DNA of 28,028 nucleotides from Virgifigura sp964551315. Lineage in GTDB: Bacteria; Pseudomonadota; Alphaproteobacteria; Dongiales; Dongiaceae. Of the stretch, positions 13,473-20,684 are shown in pieces. Under the pieces are notes generated by a model. The model was not told the origin of the DNA. It ran no database searches and saw only the letters and a program-made list of their open reading frames with translations. The stretch's first letter is position 1. Each line of letters starts with the position of its first letter. A program made the position numbers and the translations under genes. The stretch is from positions 1-28,028 of the forward strand of contig CAZKCM010000056.1 in assembly GCA_964551315.1 (NCBI GenBank), written 5' to 3'.

Positions 13473-14174
13473 ATGACCGAGGTCTCGGAAGCCGCCCGGC
13501 GGCTCAAGGCGCTGCGGGAACGCTCGGGACTGTCCATGCGGGCGGTCGCCGACGCGCTCGGCTGGACGCTGACGCGATACCAGCACTACGAGGACCGCTA
13601 CAAACGCCCGTTCCTGCCGGCGGATCTGGCCTACGCCCTGGCGGAGGTCTTCAAGGCCGAAGGGGTCGACCCAGCTTCGGTGCTCGAGCTCGCCGGGATC
13701 GGATTGGCGCCGCCGCCCCAGATGGGCGGAGCGGGCACGGGCGCGCCCAGCGAGTTCCGGCTCGGCGGGCCGGTCCCCCTTGCCGGTCCGGTCCGTGATC
13801 TGCCGGTCATGGGGGCCGTAAAGGGCGGATCGGAAGGGTTTTACTTCAATGAGGGCGAGGCCAAGGAGTTCGTTCTCCGCCCGGCCAATCTGGCCGGGGT
13901 CAGCAACGCATTCGCCCTCTATGTCTATGGCGACAGCATGGAGCCGCGCTACTTCGCCGGTGAGATTCTGTACGTCAACCCGAACCGTCCGATCACCCGG
14001 AACTGCTTCGTGGCGGTCGAGCTGAACGACGGTCAGGGCCTGATCAAGCAGTTCGTGAGCCGCAGCGACACCACCGTCGTCCTTCGCCAGTTCAACCCGC
14101 GGAAGGAGATCCGGCTGCCGGCCCGGGACGTGAAGCGGATCTACCGGATCACCGGGTCCGGCGAAGCCGGCTGA
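13473..14174 (+). CDS. Prophage repressor, HTH plus S24 (LexA/CI-like) domain
   Basis: Maintains lysogeny by binding operators near its own gene. The 233-aa product has an N-terminal helix-turn-helix at about residues 5-45 (LKALRERSGLSMRAVADALG, WTLTRYQHYE), a Pro/Gly-rich linker, and a C-terminal LexA/S24 domain. That domain has the catalytic serine in YGDSMEPRYFAGEILYV (S155) and the lysine in GQGLIKQFV (K192). At the place where LexA and CI carry the cleavable Ala-Gly, 35-38 residues before the serine, this protein has VKGG (116-119), so RecA-stimulated self-cleavage is doubtful; Ala104-Gly105 lies further away. ATG 13473 has only a distant GAAGGGA. It is transcribed divergently from the early operon. 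Confidence 0.9.
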   Translation: MTEVSEAARRLKALRERSGLSMRAVADALGWTLTRYQHYEDRYKRPFLPADLAYALAEVFKAEGVDPASVLELAGIGLAPPPQMGGAGTGAPSEFRLGGPVPLAGPVRDLPVMGAVKGGSEGFYFNEGEAKEFVLRPANLAGVSNAFALYVYGDSMEPRYFAGEILYVNPNRPITRNCFVAVELNDGQGLIKQFVSRSDTTVVLRQFNPRKEIRLPARDVKRIYRITGSGEAG

Positions 14175-14208
14175 GCCCGGCGACCCGATCGAAGGACGTG
14201 CTTCCGCG

Positions 14209-14237
14209 TTGCCATTTTACGCAACATGCGTTACATT
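14209..14237 (+). promoter_or_regulatory. Promoter with palindromic operator in its spacer
   Basis: TTGCCA (14209-14214), a 17-bp spacer and TACATT (14232-14237). The spacer holds the palindrome ACGCA-ACA-TGCGT (14219-14231). Its TACGCA half-site also occurs between the repressor and early operon, so the prophage repressor may bind here too. Drives the 102-aa gene starting at 14273. Confidence 0.6.
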
Positions 14238-14272
14238 CGGCAGCGGTTTCACCCGGCACTGCGGAGGGCAGC

Positions 14273-14581
14273 ATGGCGTTCAGATCCCGCGAGCTCAGCG
14301 TTCTGGCCTATGCCAACGGCTTCACCCTTTGGCACTATCGCACCGATGATAGGCTCGAGACGCTGACCCGTCGACCGGGTGTCGCCGGTGGGGGCTATTT
14401 CGATGCGGCGCGCGAGATGCTGCGCAGCGGCGACCAGATCATCGTCAACCTTGTCGAGGACGGGCGGATCACGGTCGCCAACCTCGCCGTGATTGCGGTC
14501 GGTGGCGCTGGCTCCGTCGAGGTGACGACGATCGGCGCCTCGCTCGAGAGGCCGGCGAGCGGCGGCGCCGCCGCGGCCTGA
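14273..14581 (+). CDS. Phage-associated protein of unknown function, 102 aa
   Basis: ATG 14273 is preceded by GGAGGGCAGC; the frame is open further upstream but that runs through the promoter. The protein starts MAFRSRELSVLAYANGFTLW, followed by HYRTDD, then GGGYFDAAREMLRSGDQIIV, VNLVEDGRITVANLAVIAV, and an Ala/Gly tail. I recognise the opening (MAFRxRELxVLAYANGFTLWHYRT ... GYFDAAxxMLRxGD) as a small conserved protein that recurs among phage structural and accessory genes in alphaproteobacteria, often as hypothetical. It may be the last prophage gene before the host chromosome, and its promoter carries a probable repressor site. A role in particles or in the lysogen cannot be decided. Confidence 0.75.
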   Translation: MAFRSRELSVLAYANGFTLWHYRTDDRLETLTRRPGVAGGGYFDAAREMLRSGDQIIVNLVEDGRITVANLAVIAVGGAGSVEVTTIGASLERPASGGAAAA

Positions 14582-14592
14582 CGCACCGCTTC

Positions 14593-14847
14593 CTACTCGA
14601 TCACATAGACCGGCAGGTAGGCGCCCACTAGCCGATTGTCTTCGCCGCGCCGGGGCGTCCGGAAACAGTCCACCTCCGCCAGCGTCGCGTAGCAGAAGAC
14701 CGGCTTCGGCGGCGCGACGCGGTCGCGCTCGACGAAGCCGGCCCGCAGGATCTCGGTCTCGCTGGGCGTAAATCCCGCAAACGGATTGCAGGCCGACAGT
14801 CCCAGCGCCAGCGCCGCCGACGCGATCGCCCGGCAAGCGCCTTTCAT
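14593..14847 (-). CDS. Small lipoprotein, 84 aa
   Basis: The N-terminus MKGACRAIASAALALGLSAC is a signal peptide with the lipobox LSAC, so Cys20 would be lipidated and the mature protein attached to a membrane facing the periplasm. The mature part (NPFAGFTPSETEILRAGFVE, later CYATLAEVDCFRTPRRGEDN and GAYLPVYVIE) contains two further cysteines about ten residues apart. No enzymatic motif is seen. Short lipoproteins with a CYxTLAxVDC block are common next to housekeeping genes in Rhodospirillales-type genomes, but I know no function. It converges with the 102-aa gene, 11 bp apart, and no terminator is evident. Confidence 0.75.
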   Translation of the reverse strand: MKGACRAIASAALALGLSACNPFAGFTPSETEILRAGFVERDRVAPPKPVFCYATLAEVDCFRTPRRGEDNRLVGAYLPVYVIE

Positions 14848-14853
14848 GAGGCG

Positions 14854-15840
14854 CTACGCGTTGACGTCCACGACCACCCGGCCGCGAACCTTGCCGGCCA
14901 GGATGTCGCGCCCAAGCCGTGGCAGATCGGCCAGCTTGGCCGGCTCGATCATCGCGTCGAGCTTCTCCGTCGGCAGGTCCCGCACCAACCGGCCCCAGGC
15001 CTCGCGCCGGCGTTCCGTCGGGCACATGACCGTGTCGATGCCGAGCAGATTGACCCCGCGGAGCAGGAAGGGGATCACGGTCGTCTCCAGCTTCGTTCCG
15101 GCGGCCAGGCCCACCGCGGCGACGGAAGCACCGTATTTCATCGCCGGAAGAATCGTCGCCAAGGTCGAGCCGCCGACCGAATCGACGCAGCCCGCCCAGC
15201 GCTCCGACTCCAGCGGCTTGCCGGACGGCGTTTCGAGAGCCGACCGCTCGATGATCGTAGTGGCGCCGAGTTCCCTCAGGTAATCGTGCGTCTCCGGACG
15301 CCCCGTCGAGGCAACCACCGAGTAGCCGAGCTTGGCAAGCACGGCCGTGGCGATGCTCCCCACGCCGCCCGCCGCTCCGGTGACCAGCACCTCGCCGCGC
15401 TCCGGCGTCAGCCCGTGTTCCTCCAGCGCCATCACCGCCAACATCGCGGCGAGCCCGGCCGTGCCGATCGCCATGGCCCGCCGCGGCGTCAGGCCCGCTG
15501 GCAGCGGAACCAGCCACTCGCCCTTCACCCGCGCCTTCTGCGCATAGCCGCCCCAATGCGTTTCACCGACGCGCCAGCCGGTGAGGATCACGGAGTCTCC
15601 CGGCTTCCAATTCGGATTGTCGGACTGCTCCACCCGGCCGACGAAGTCGATGCCCGGCACATGCGGGTAGCTGCGCACCAGACGGCCGAGCCCGTTCAGG
15701 ATCAGCCCGTCCTTGTAGTTCAGCGTCGAATACTCGACGGCGACGGTCACGTCGCCGGCCGGCAGCGCGGACTCCTCCAATTCCTGGATCGAGCTCGACA
15801 CCTTGCCGTCGTTCTCTTGCAGGACGAGCGCCTTGAACAT
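14854..15840 (-). CDS. acuI: Acrylyl-CoA reductase (NADPH), AcuI/YhdH-type MDR oxidoreductase
   Basis: Reduces acrylyl-CoA to propionyl-CoA with NADPH in the cytoplasm, helping to assimilate 3-hydroxypropionate or DMSP-derived acrylate and to detoxify acrylyl-CoA. The 328-aa protein has the MDR layout. The N-terminal GroES-like domain contains EYSTLNYKDGLILNG and VPGIDFVGRV, the AcuI/YhdH signature GWRVGETHWGGYAQKARVKG follows, and then a Rossmann fold with VTGAAGGVGSIATAVLAKLG. No zinc-binding cysteines are present, as expected. ATG 15840 has AGGAGG upstream. It is 41 bp behind the thiolase gene and probably cotranscribed; MeaB, encoded nearby, also acts on the propionyl-CoA route. Substrate is inferred from the family. 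Confidence 0.88.
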   Translation of the reverse strand: MFKALVLQENDGKVSSSIQELEESALPAGDVTVAVEYSTLNYKDGLILNGLGRLVRSYPHVPGIDFVGRVEQSDNPNWKPGDSVILTGWRVGETHWGGYAQKARVKGEWLVPLPAGLTPRRAMAIGTAGLAAMLAVMALEEHGLTPERGEVLVTGAAGGVGSIATAVLAKLGYSVVASTGRPETHDYLRELGATTIIERSALETPSGKPLESERWAGCVDSVGGSTLATILPAMKYGASVAAVGLAAGTKLETTVIPFLLRGVNLLGIDTVMCPTERRREAWGRLVRDLPTEKLDAMIEPAKLADLPRLGRDILAGKVRGRVVVDVNA

Positions 15841-15881
15841 GACCGATTCCACCTCCTTCTTTTGCTGCTTTGACAGTGCGG

Positions 15882-17048
15882 CTACCGCAGCGGCTCCAGA
15901 ATGCTGACGTAGTTGGCGACCGCGGTCCCGCCCATGTTGAAGATCCCGGCGAGCCGGGCGTCCCTCACCTGCATGTCGCCGGCCTCGCCGCGAACCTGCA
16001 TGGCCGCCATCACATGCATGGATACGCCGGTCGCGCCGATCGGGTGCCCCTTGGCCTTCAGGCCCCCGGACGGATTGACGGGAAGCCGACCGTCCTTCTC
16101 CGTCCACCCCTCGAGGACGGCCCGCTCGCCCTCGCCCGGCCCGGTCAGCCCCATCGCCTCGTACTCGATCAGTTCGGCGATCGTGAAGCAGTCATGGGTC
16201 TCGACCAGGCTCAGGTCGTCGAGCGTCAGGTGCGCGGCGTCCAGCGCCCGCCGCCAGGCAACCGCGGCACCCTCGAACAGGGTAACGTCGCGCCGGCTCA
16301 TCGGCAGGAAGTCGTTCACTTGCTCGGCGGCGCGGAAGACCACCGCCTTGCGCAGGGCGATCGCGGTCTCGACATCGGCCAGCACGACCGCCGCGGCTCC
16401 GTCTGAGACCGGGCTGCAGTCGGTGCGCCGCAGCGGTCCCGCGACTCGCGGGTTCTTGTCCGAGACGGTGCGGCAGAATGCGTAGCCCAGATCCTTTTGA
16501 ATTTGCGCCAGGGGGTTCGCCGCGCCGTTCCTGTGGTTCTTCGCCGCGATCCGCGCCAGCGCATCGGACCGATCGCCGTGCTTCTGGAAGTAGAGTTCGG
16601 CGATCCGGCCGAAGACTCCGGCGAAGCCGCCCTCGATCGCCGCCTCCTCCTTGACGTAGCTGGCCTTCAGCAGGTTGGCGGCAACCTCGGGTGCCGCGCT
16701 GTCGGTCATTTTCTCCGCGCCGACGACGAGGACGAGCCGTGCCCGGCGGGCGGCGATGCTCCGCAGCCCCGCATGGATTGCCGCGCTCCCTGTCGCGCAG
16801 GCGTTCTCGACCCGGGTCGCGGGCTTGAAGCGCAAGGCCGGATCGACCTGCAGCGTCAGCGAGGCCGGGAATCCCTGCGGGGAGAATCCGCCGTTGAAGT
16901 GTCCGACGACGATCTCGTCGATGTCCGCCGCGGCGATGCCCGCATCCGCCAAGGCCGCTCCGGCGGCACGGACGATCAGACTCTCGACGTCCTCTTCCGG
17001 GTGGCGTCCGAAGGGCGTATGGCCCCAGCCGACGATGCAAGCCGTCAT
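15882..17048 (-). CDS. Thiolase-family protein (SCP-x/acetyl-CoA acetyltransferase-like)
   Basis: The 388-aa protein has the thiolase fold markers: the nucleophilic cysteine in TRVENACATGSAA (C84), SLVETHDCFTIAELIEYEAM in the middle, and NPSGGLKAKGHPIGATGVSM near residue 330. The C-terminal CxG loop of classical degradative or biosynthetic thiolases is replaced by FNMGGTAVANYVSIL, which puts it with SCP-2/nonspecific lipid-transfer-type thiolases whose substrates are often unknown. ATG 17048 follows GAGGGCGAGGG; the upstream in-frame ATG at 17114 adds an unlikely leader. It precedes acuI with a 41-bp gap. A role in acyl-CoA shortening feeding propionyl-CoA is an inference. Confidence 0.85.
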   Translation of the reverse strand: MTACIVGWGHTPFGRHPEEDVESLIVRAAGAALADAGIAAADIDEIVVGHFNGGFSPQGFPASLTLQVDPALRFKPATRVENACATGSAAIHAGLRSIAARRARLVLVVGAEKMTDSAAPEVAANLLKASYVKEEAAIEGGFAGVFGRIAELYFQKHGDRSDALARIAAKNHRNGAANPLAQIQKDLGYAFCRTVSDKNPRVAGPLRRTDCSPVSDGAAAVVLADVETAIALRKAVVFRAAEQVNDFLPMSRRDVTLFEGAAVAWRRALDAAHLTLDDLSLVETHDCFTIAELIEYEAMGLTGPGEGERAVLEGWTEKDGRLPVNPSGGLKAKGHPIGATGVSMHVMAAMQVRGEAGDMQVRDARLAGIFNMGGTAVANYVSILEPLR

Positions 17049-17154
17049 CCCTCGCCCTCGCAAAAGCCTCGGCTCCGGCGCCGCGATCGCGCCCGGTGCC
17101 CGGACCGGACGCATAGCAAAGCGGTTTGCGGCCGATCGCGCAACCCTGCTCCCT

Positions 17155-18507
17155 CTAGGCTATGCCGGCCTCGGGCGGCAGGCACTCCGCGAAGCGCACC
17201 GGAATGCCGCTTGGCGCCCCGATCAGCTCGTCCTCGCGCATGACGATTCGCCCGCGCAGGATCGTCGCCTTGGGCCAGCCGGTCACGCGCCGCCCGTCGA
17301 ACGGTGTCCAGCCGCTCTTGGTCGCCATCCAGGCGTTGGTGATCGTCCGCTGCGCCTTGAGGTCGACGATCGTCAGGTCGGCGTCGTAGCCGACCGCGAG
17401 TCGCCCCTTGCCGGCGACGTTGTAGATCCGCGCCGGCCCCGCACTGGTCAGGTCGACCAGCCGCTCGAGCGACAGCCGTCCCGCGTTCACATGGTCGAGC
17501 ATCAGGGGCAGAAGCGTCTGCACCCCCGGCATGCCCGACGGGCTCTGCGGATAGGGCCGCGCCTTCTCCTCGCGGGTGTGCGGCGCGTGATCCGAGCCGA
17601 TGCAGTCGGCAAGCCCCTGACCGACTGCCCGCCATAGCCCCTCGCGATGGCGCGCTTCACGGATCGGCGGGTTCATCTGGGCGAGCGTGCCGAGCTCGGC
17701 GTAGCAGTCGGGCGCGACAAGCGTGAGGTGCTGCGGCGTGACCTCGAAAGTGGCGATGTCCTTGTGCGCCGCCAGGATCTCCGTCTCCTCCGCCGTCGTC
17801 ACGTGCAGCACATGGACGCGCCGTCCGGCTTCACGCGCCAGACGCATCAGGCGTCGGGTCGCGGCGGTCGCCGTCTCCACGTCCCGCCATTCCGGATGCC
17901 GGGCGACATCGGTGCCGTCGCGCACAAGCGCGTGCCGCTCCCGCAGGCGGTTCTCGTCCTCGGCATGCACCGCGACCCGGCGCCGGCCGCTCCGCAGGAC
18001 CGCGCGCAGTGTGTCGTCATCGTCGACCAGCAGGTTGCCCGTGGAGCTACCCATGAAGACCTTCACCCCGGCGCAGCCGGGCAGCCGCTCGAGCTCCCCC
18101 AGCTCCGCCGCGTTCGATTCCGCCGCGCCGATGAAGAACGCGACGTCGCACCAGGCCCGTCCGGCGGCCCGGGCCAGCTTGTCGGCGAGGTCGGCTTCGG
18201 TCAGCGTGTTCGGCTTCGTGTTCGGCATTTCGAACACCGCCGTGACACCGCCAAGCACCGCGCCGGCCGTGCCCGTGGCCAGATCCTCCTTATGCTCCAG
18301 CCCCGGCTCGCGGAAATGCACCTGGCTGTCGATCACGCCAGGCAGGACGTGGAGCCCTCGGGCGTCGAAGACCTCGGCCGCCGAGGCGCCGCCGAGGTCG
18401 CCGATCGCAGCGACCTTGCCGTCGCGCACCGCGATGTCCGCCGGTGCGATGCCGTTCGGCGTCGCCGCGGTGCCCCCTTTCACGATGAGGTCGTAATTCG
18501 TGGCCAT
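17155..18507 (-). CDS. pyrC: Dihydroorotase (class I, amidohydrolase superfamily)
   Basis: Interconverts carbamoyl-aspartate and dihydroorotate in pyrimidine synthesis. The 450-aa product has the amidohydrolase motifs: DSQVHFREPGLEHKEDL (60-76), GVTAVFEMPNTKPN (87-100), GVKVFMGSSTG with the probable metal-bridging Lys149, VAVHAEDENRLRER (H181), HVLHVTTAEE (H235), IGSDHAPHTREEKA (D306) and a final GVIxR-type beta domain. In the first motif the usual DxHxH reads DSQVH, so the first metal-binding His is Gln62. I recall this variant from alphaproteobacterial dihydroorotases. No pyrB is adjacent, and it is divergent from ygfZ. Allantoinase or hydantoinase activity is less likely given the motif set. 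ATG 18507 is the first conserved start. Confidence 0.85.
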   Translation of the reverse strand: MATNYDLIVKGGTAATPNGIAPADIAVRDGKVAAIGDLGGASAAEVFDARGLHVLPGVIDSQVHFREPGLEHKEDLATGTAGAVLGGVTAVFEMPNTKPNTLTEADLADKLARAAGRAWCDVAFFIGAAESNAAELGELERLPGCAGVKVFMGSSTGNLLVDDDDTLRAVLRSGRRRVAVHAEDENRLRERHALVRDGTDVARHPEWRDVETATAATRRLMRLAREAGRRVHVLHVTTAEETEILAAHKDIATFEVTPQHLTLVAPDCYAELGTLAQMNPPIREARHREGLWRAVGQGLADCIGSDHAPHTREEKARPYPQSPSGMPGVQTLLPLMLDHVNAGRLSLERLVDLTSAGPARIYNVAGKGRLAVGYDADLTIVDLKAQRTITNAWMATKSGWTPFDGRRVTGWPKATILRGRIVMREDELIGAPSGIPVRFAECLPPEAGIA

Positions 18508-18672
18508 GGGTCCGGTTCCTCTTGCTGCCGCGTCACCTGTAGCGGCCGGGCCCCCTCCCGGCAAGCCTGCCGAACCGCTCGACGGGACGGAACCGGGCTG
18601 CCCTTGCGAAGCGGCCTGACTTGCCCGATCTTATGCGACGCATCGCATCATCGCGTCACCGGAAAGGCGGTC

Positions 18673-19596
18673 ATGACGGAGACATTCTATCGCCTCGCCG
18701 AGGACCGCGGCGTCCTCGCCCTGGCCGGAGAAGATCGTCGCACATTCCTGCAGGGGCTGGTGTCGAACGACGTCACCAAGGTCTCGCCCGTGCAGGCCAT
18801 CTACGCCGCCTTCCTCACGCCGCAGGGCAAGTATCTGCACGACTTCTTCATCGCCGAGATCGGTGAGGTTCTCTACCTCGACTGCGAGGCGGAGCGGCGC
18901 GAGGATCTGCGTCGGCGACTCTCCATCTACAAGCTCCGCTCCAAGGTGAGCATCGAGGACGCCACGGCCGATTTCGCGGTCGTCCAGGGGTTCGGCGCCG
19001 GAGCCTTGGATGCCCTCGGCCTGCCGGAGGCCCCCGGGACCGCCGTCGCGCGCGGCGGCGGCGCCGTCTTCACCGATCCGCGCTTGGCCGCGCTGGGGGC
19101 GCGGGCCATTCTGCCGCGGGCAACCGCCGCCAAGGAGTTCTCCGCCGCCGGCTTCGCCCCCGGATCGGCGCAGGATTACGACAGGCTGCGCCTCTCGCTG
19201 GGCGTCCCCGATGGTAGCCGCGACCTTCCCGTCGAGAAGGCGATCCTGCTGGAGAACGGCTTCGATGAGCTGCACGGCATCGACTGGCAGAAGGGCTGCT
19301 ACATGGGTCAGGAGCTGACCGCCCGGACCCGCTATCGCGGGCTGGTCCGCAAGCGGCTGTTGCCGGTGGAGATCGACGGTCCCGCCCCGCCCCGGGGAAC
19401 GCCGGTCCTCTTCGAGGGCAAGGACGCCGGTGAGATGCGGTCGAGCGCGGACGGCATCGGCCTGGCGATGATCCGCCTCGAATATCTTGAGCAGGCGGCC
19501 GCCGGCCGCGGTGTCTTTCGCGCGGGTGACAGCCGGCTGACCCCGCGCGTGCCGGACTGGATGGCGCTTCCGTCAGCCGGCGTCGGCGCCTCATGA
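18673..19596 (+). CDS. ygfZ: Folate-dependent Fe-S cluster assembly/repair protein YgfZ
   Basis: YgfZ/IBA57 proteins bind tetrahydrofolate and help build or repair [4Fe-4S] clusters in enzymes such as MiaB. The 307-aa product has the family's defining K-G-C-Y-x-G-Q-E motif at 207-214 (DWQKGCYMGQELTARTRYRG region, Cys209). It also has the GcvT-like fold elements: TFLQGLVSNDVTKVSPVQAI at 25-44, and AAFLTPQGKYLHDFFI. ATG 18673 has GGAAAGGCGG just before it; the frame is open far upstream, but only as antisense of the dihydroorotase gene. The stop overlaps the next gene's ATG (ATGA), so the peptidase is translationally coupled. Confidence 0.92.
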   Translation: MTETFYRLAEDRGVLALAGEDRRTFLQGLVSNDVTKVSPVQAIYAAFLTPQGKYLHDFFIAEIGEVLYLDCEAERREDLRRRLSIYKLRSKVSIEDATADFAVVQGFGAGALDALGLPEAPGTAVARGGGAVFTDPRLAALGARAILPRATAAKEFSAAGFAPGSAQDYDRLRLSLGVPDGSRDLPVEKAILLENGFDELHGIDWQKGCYMGQELTARTRYRGLVRKRLLPVEIDGPAPPRGTPVLFEGKDAGEMRSSADGIGLAMIRLEYLEQAAAGRGVFRAGDSRLTPRVPDWMALPSAGVGAS

Positions 19597-20684
19597 CCCG
19601 CGCGCGCCTTCGCGACCTCGGCATCGCCCCGGGCCGGCTGCCGACCGGCCCGCTCAATGCCATCACCGATGTCGCCGGTGTTCGCGTGGGCCACGCGACC
19701 CTGATCCGCGACGAACCCTCCGTCGTCCGCACCGGCGTCACGGCAATCTGGCCGCGCGGACCCGAGATCTGGGACGAGTACGTCTTCGCCGGCTACCATT
19801 CCTTCAACGGCTATGGCGAGATGACCGGTGTCGTCTGGCTTGAGGAACAGGGGCTCCTCGGCGCGCCGATCGGCCTCACCAACACCCATGCCGTCGGCGT
19901 GGTCCGCGATGCGATCTGCGCCTACGCCGTCCGCGAAGGGGCCTTCCAGGCCTTTCACCTGCCGGTGGTGGCCGAGACCTATGACGGCTGGCTGAGTGAC
20001 GCGGACAGCTTTCCGGTAACGCAGGAATTGGCCTTCGCCGCCCTCGACTCGGCCTCCGGCGGTCCGGTCGCCGAGGGCAATGTCGGCGGCGGCACGGGCA
20101 TGATCTGCCACGAGTTCAAAGGCGGTATCGGCACCGCCTCGCGCGTGGTCGCGGAAACCGGAACGGCCTACACCGTCGGCGCCCTGGTCCAGGCGAACTA
20201 CGGCAGCCGCGAGCTGCTGCGCGTTGATGGCGTCCCGGTCGGCCAGGAGATCGGGACCGCCGAGGTGCCGTCCCATCGGGACATGCCGACGGACGCCGGC
20301 TCCATCATCGTCGTCCTGGCGACCGACGCACCGCTCCTCCCCATCCAGTGCAAGCGTCTGGCGCGCCGGGCAACAACGGGGCTCGCCTGGGTCGGCGGCA
20401 TCGGCGCGAACGGCAGCGGCGACATCTTCCTGGCCTTCTCGACCGCCAACACGGTCCGGGCCGGCGCCGGCGTCAGCGACGTGCAAACCCTCGCGCCTGA
20501 GGCGATGACGCCGCTGTTCCTGGCCGCCGCCGAGGCCACGCAGGAGGCGATCCTCAACGCCCTGACCGCCGCCGAGACGATGACCGGCTATCGCGGCCGG
20601 ACGGCCCACGCCCTGCCGCTCGACCGCCTGCAGGAGGTGATGCGCCGCTATCGGCCGGGCCTCAGCGCGCCAAGCGCTCCGTAA
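19593..20684 (+). CDS. P1-family N-terminal-nucleophile peptidase (DmpA-like aminopeptidase)
   Basis: Members are aminopeptidases/amidases that mature by self-cleavage into two chains, exposing a catalytic N-terminal serine. The 363-aa product contains the P1 hallmarks: ITDVAGVRVGHATL (24-37), an NTHAVGVVRDA block, VAEGNVGGGTGMICHEFKGG (160-178) and the maturation site DAGSIIVVLATDAPLLPIQ, where cleavage is expected between Gly236 and Ser237. There is no signal peptide, so it is cytoplasmic. The substrate cannot be told; relatives hydrolyse D- or beta-aminopeptides and other amides. It overlaps ygfZ by 4 bp and converges with meaB, overlapping its 3' end by 23 bp. Confidence 0.9.
   Translation: MTRARLRDLGIAPGRLPTGPLNAITDVAGVRVGHATLIRDEPSVVRTGVTAIWPRGPEIWDEYVFAGYHSFNGYGEMTGVVWLEEQGLLGAPIGLTNTHAVGVVRDAICAYAVREGAFQAFHLPVVAETYDGWLSDADSFPVTQELAFAALDSASGGPVAEGNVGGGTGMICHEFKGGIGTASRVVAETGTAYTVGALVQANYGSRELLRVDGVPVGQEIGTAEVPSHRDMPTDAGSIIVVLATDAPLLPIQCKRLARRATTGLAWVGGIGANGSGDIFLAFSTANTVRAGAGVSDVQTLAPEAMTPLFLAAAEATQEAILNALTAAETMTGYRGRTAHALPLDRLQEVMRRYRPGLSAPSAP

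Larger units (their letters stand above)
1..14590. mobile_element. Prophage, right-hand part (SU10-type head module), continues off the left edge
   Basis: A continuous block of phage genes: small and large terminase, portal, scaffold, SU10-type capsid, head-tail adaptor, and a divergently transcribed LexA/CI-like repressor. The order terS-terL-portal-scaffold-capsid-adaptor is the usual virion-assembly order. The right boundary is inferred. The last phage-like genes are the repressor (ends 14174) and a small phage-associated protein (ends 14581), and the next gene is a host-type lipoprotein. I could not identify an att site because the left end is outside the window and no tRNA lies at the right end. 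No integrase, replication or lysis cassette is seen here. Three apparent frame breaks at 9.4-10.3 kb suggest partial decay or assembly indels. Confidence 0.9.

Noticed and set aside
1..14590. Gene transfer agent instead of prophage
   Set aside because: The capsid is of the SU10 type rather than the RcGTA HK97-type arrangement, and a repressor with operators is present, which fits a temperate phage remnant better.
14581..14860. Prophage attachment site at the right boundary
   Set aside because: No tRNA gene or recognisable core repeat, and the left end needed for comparison is outside the window.
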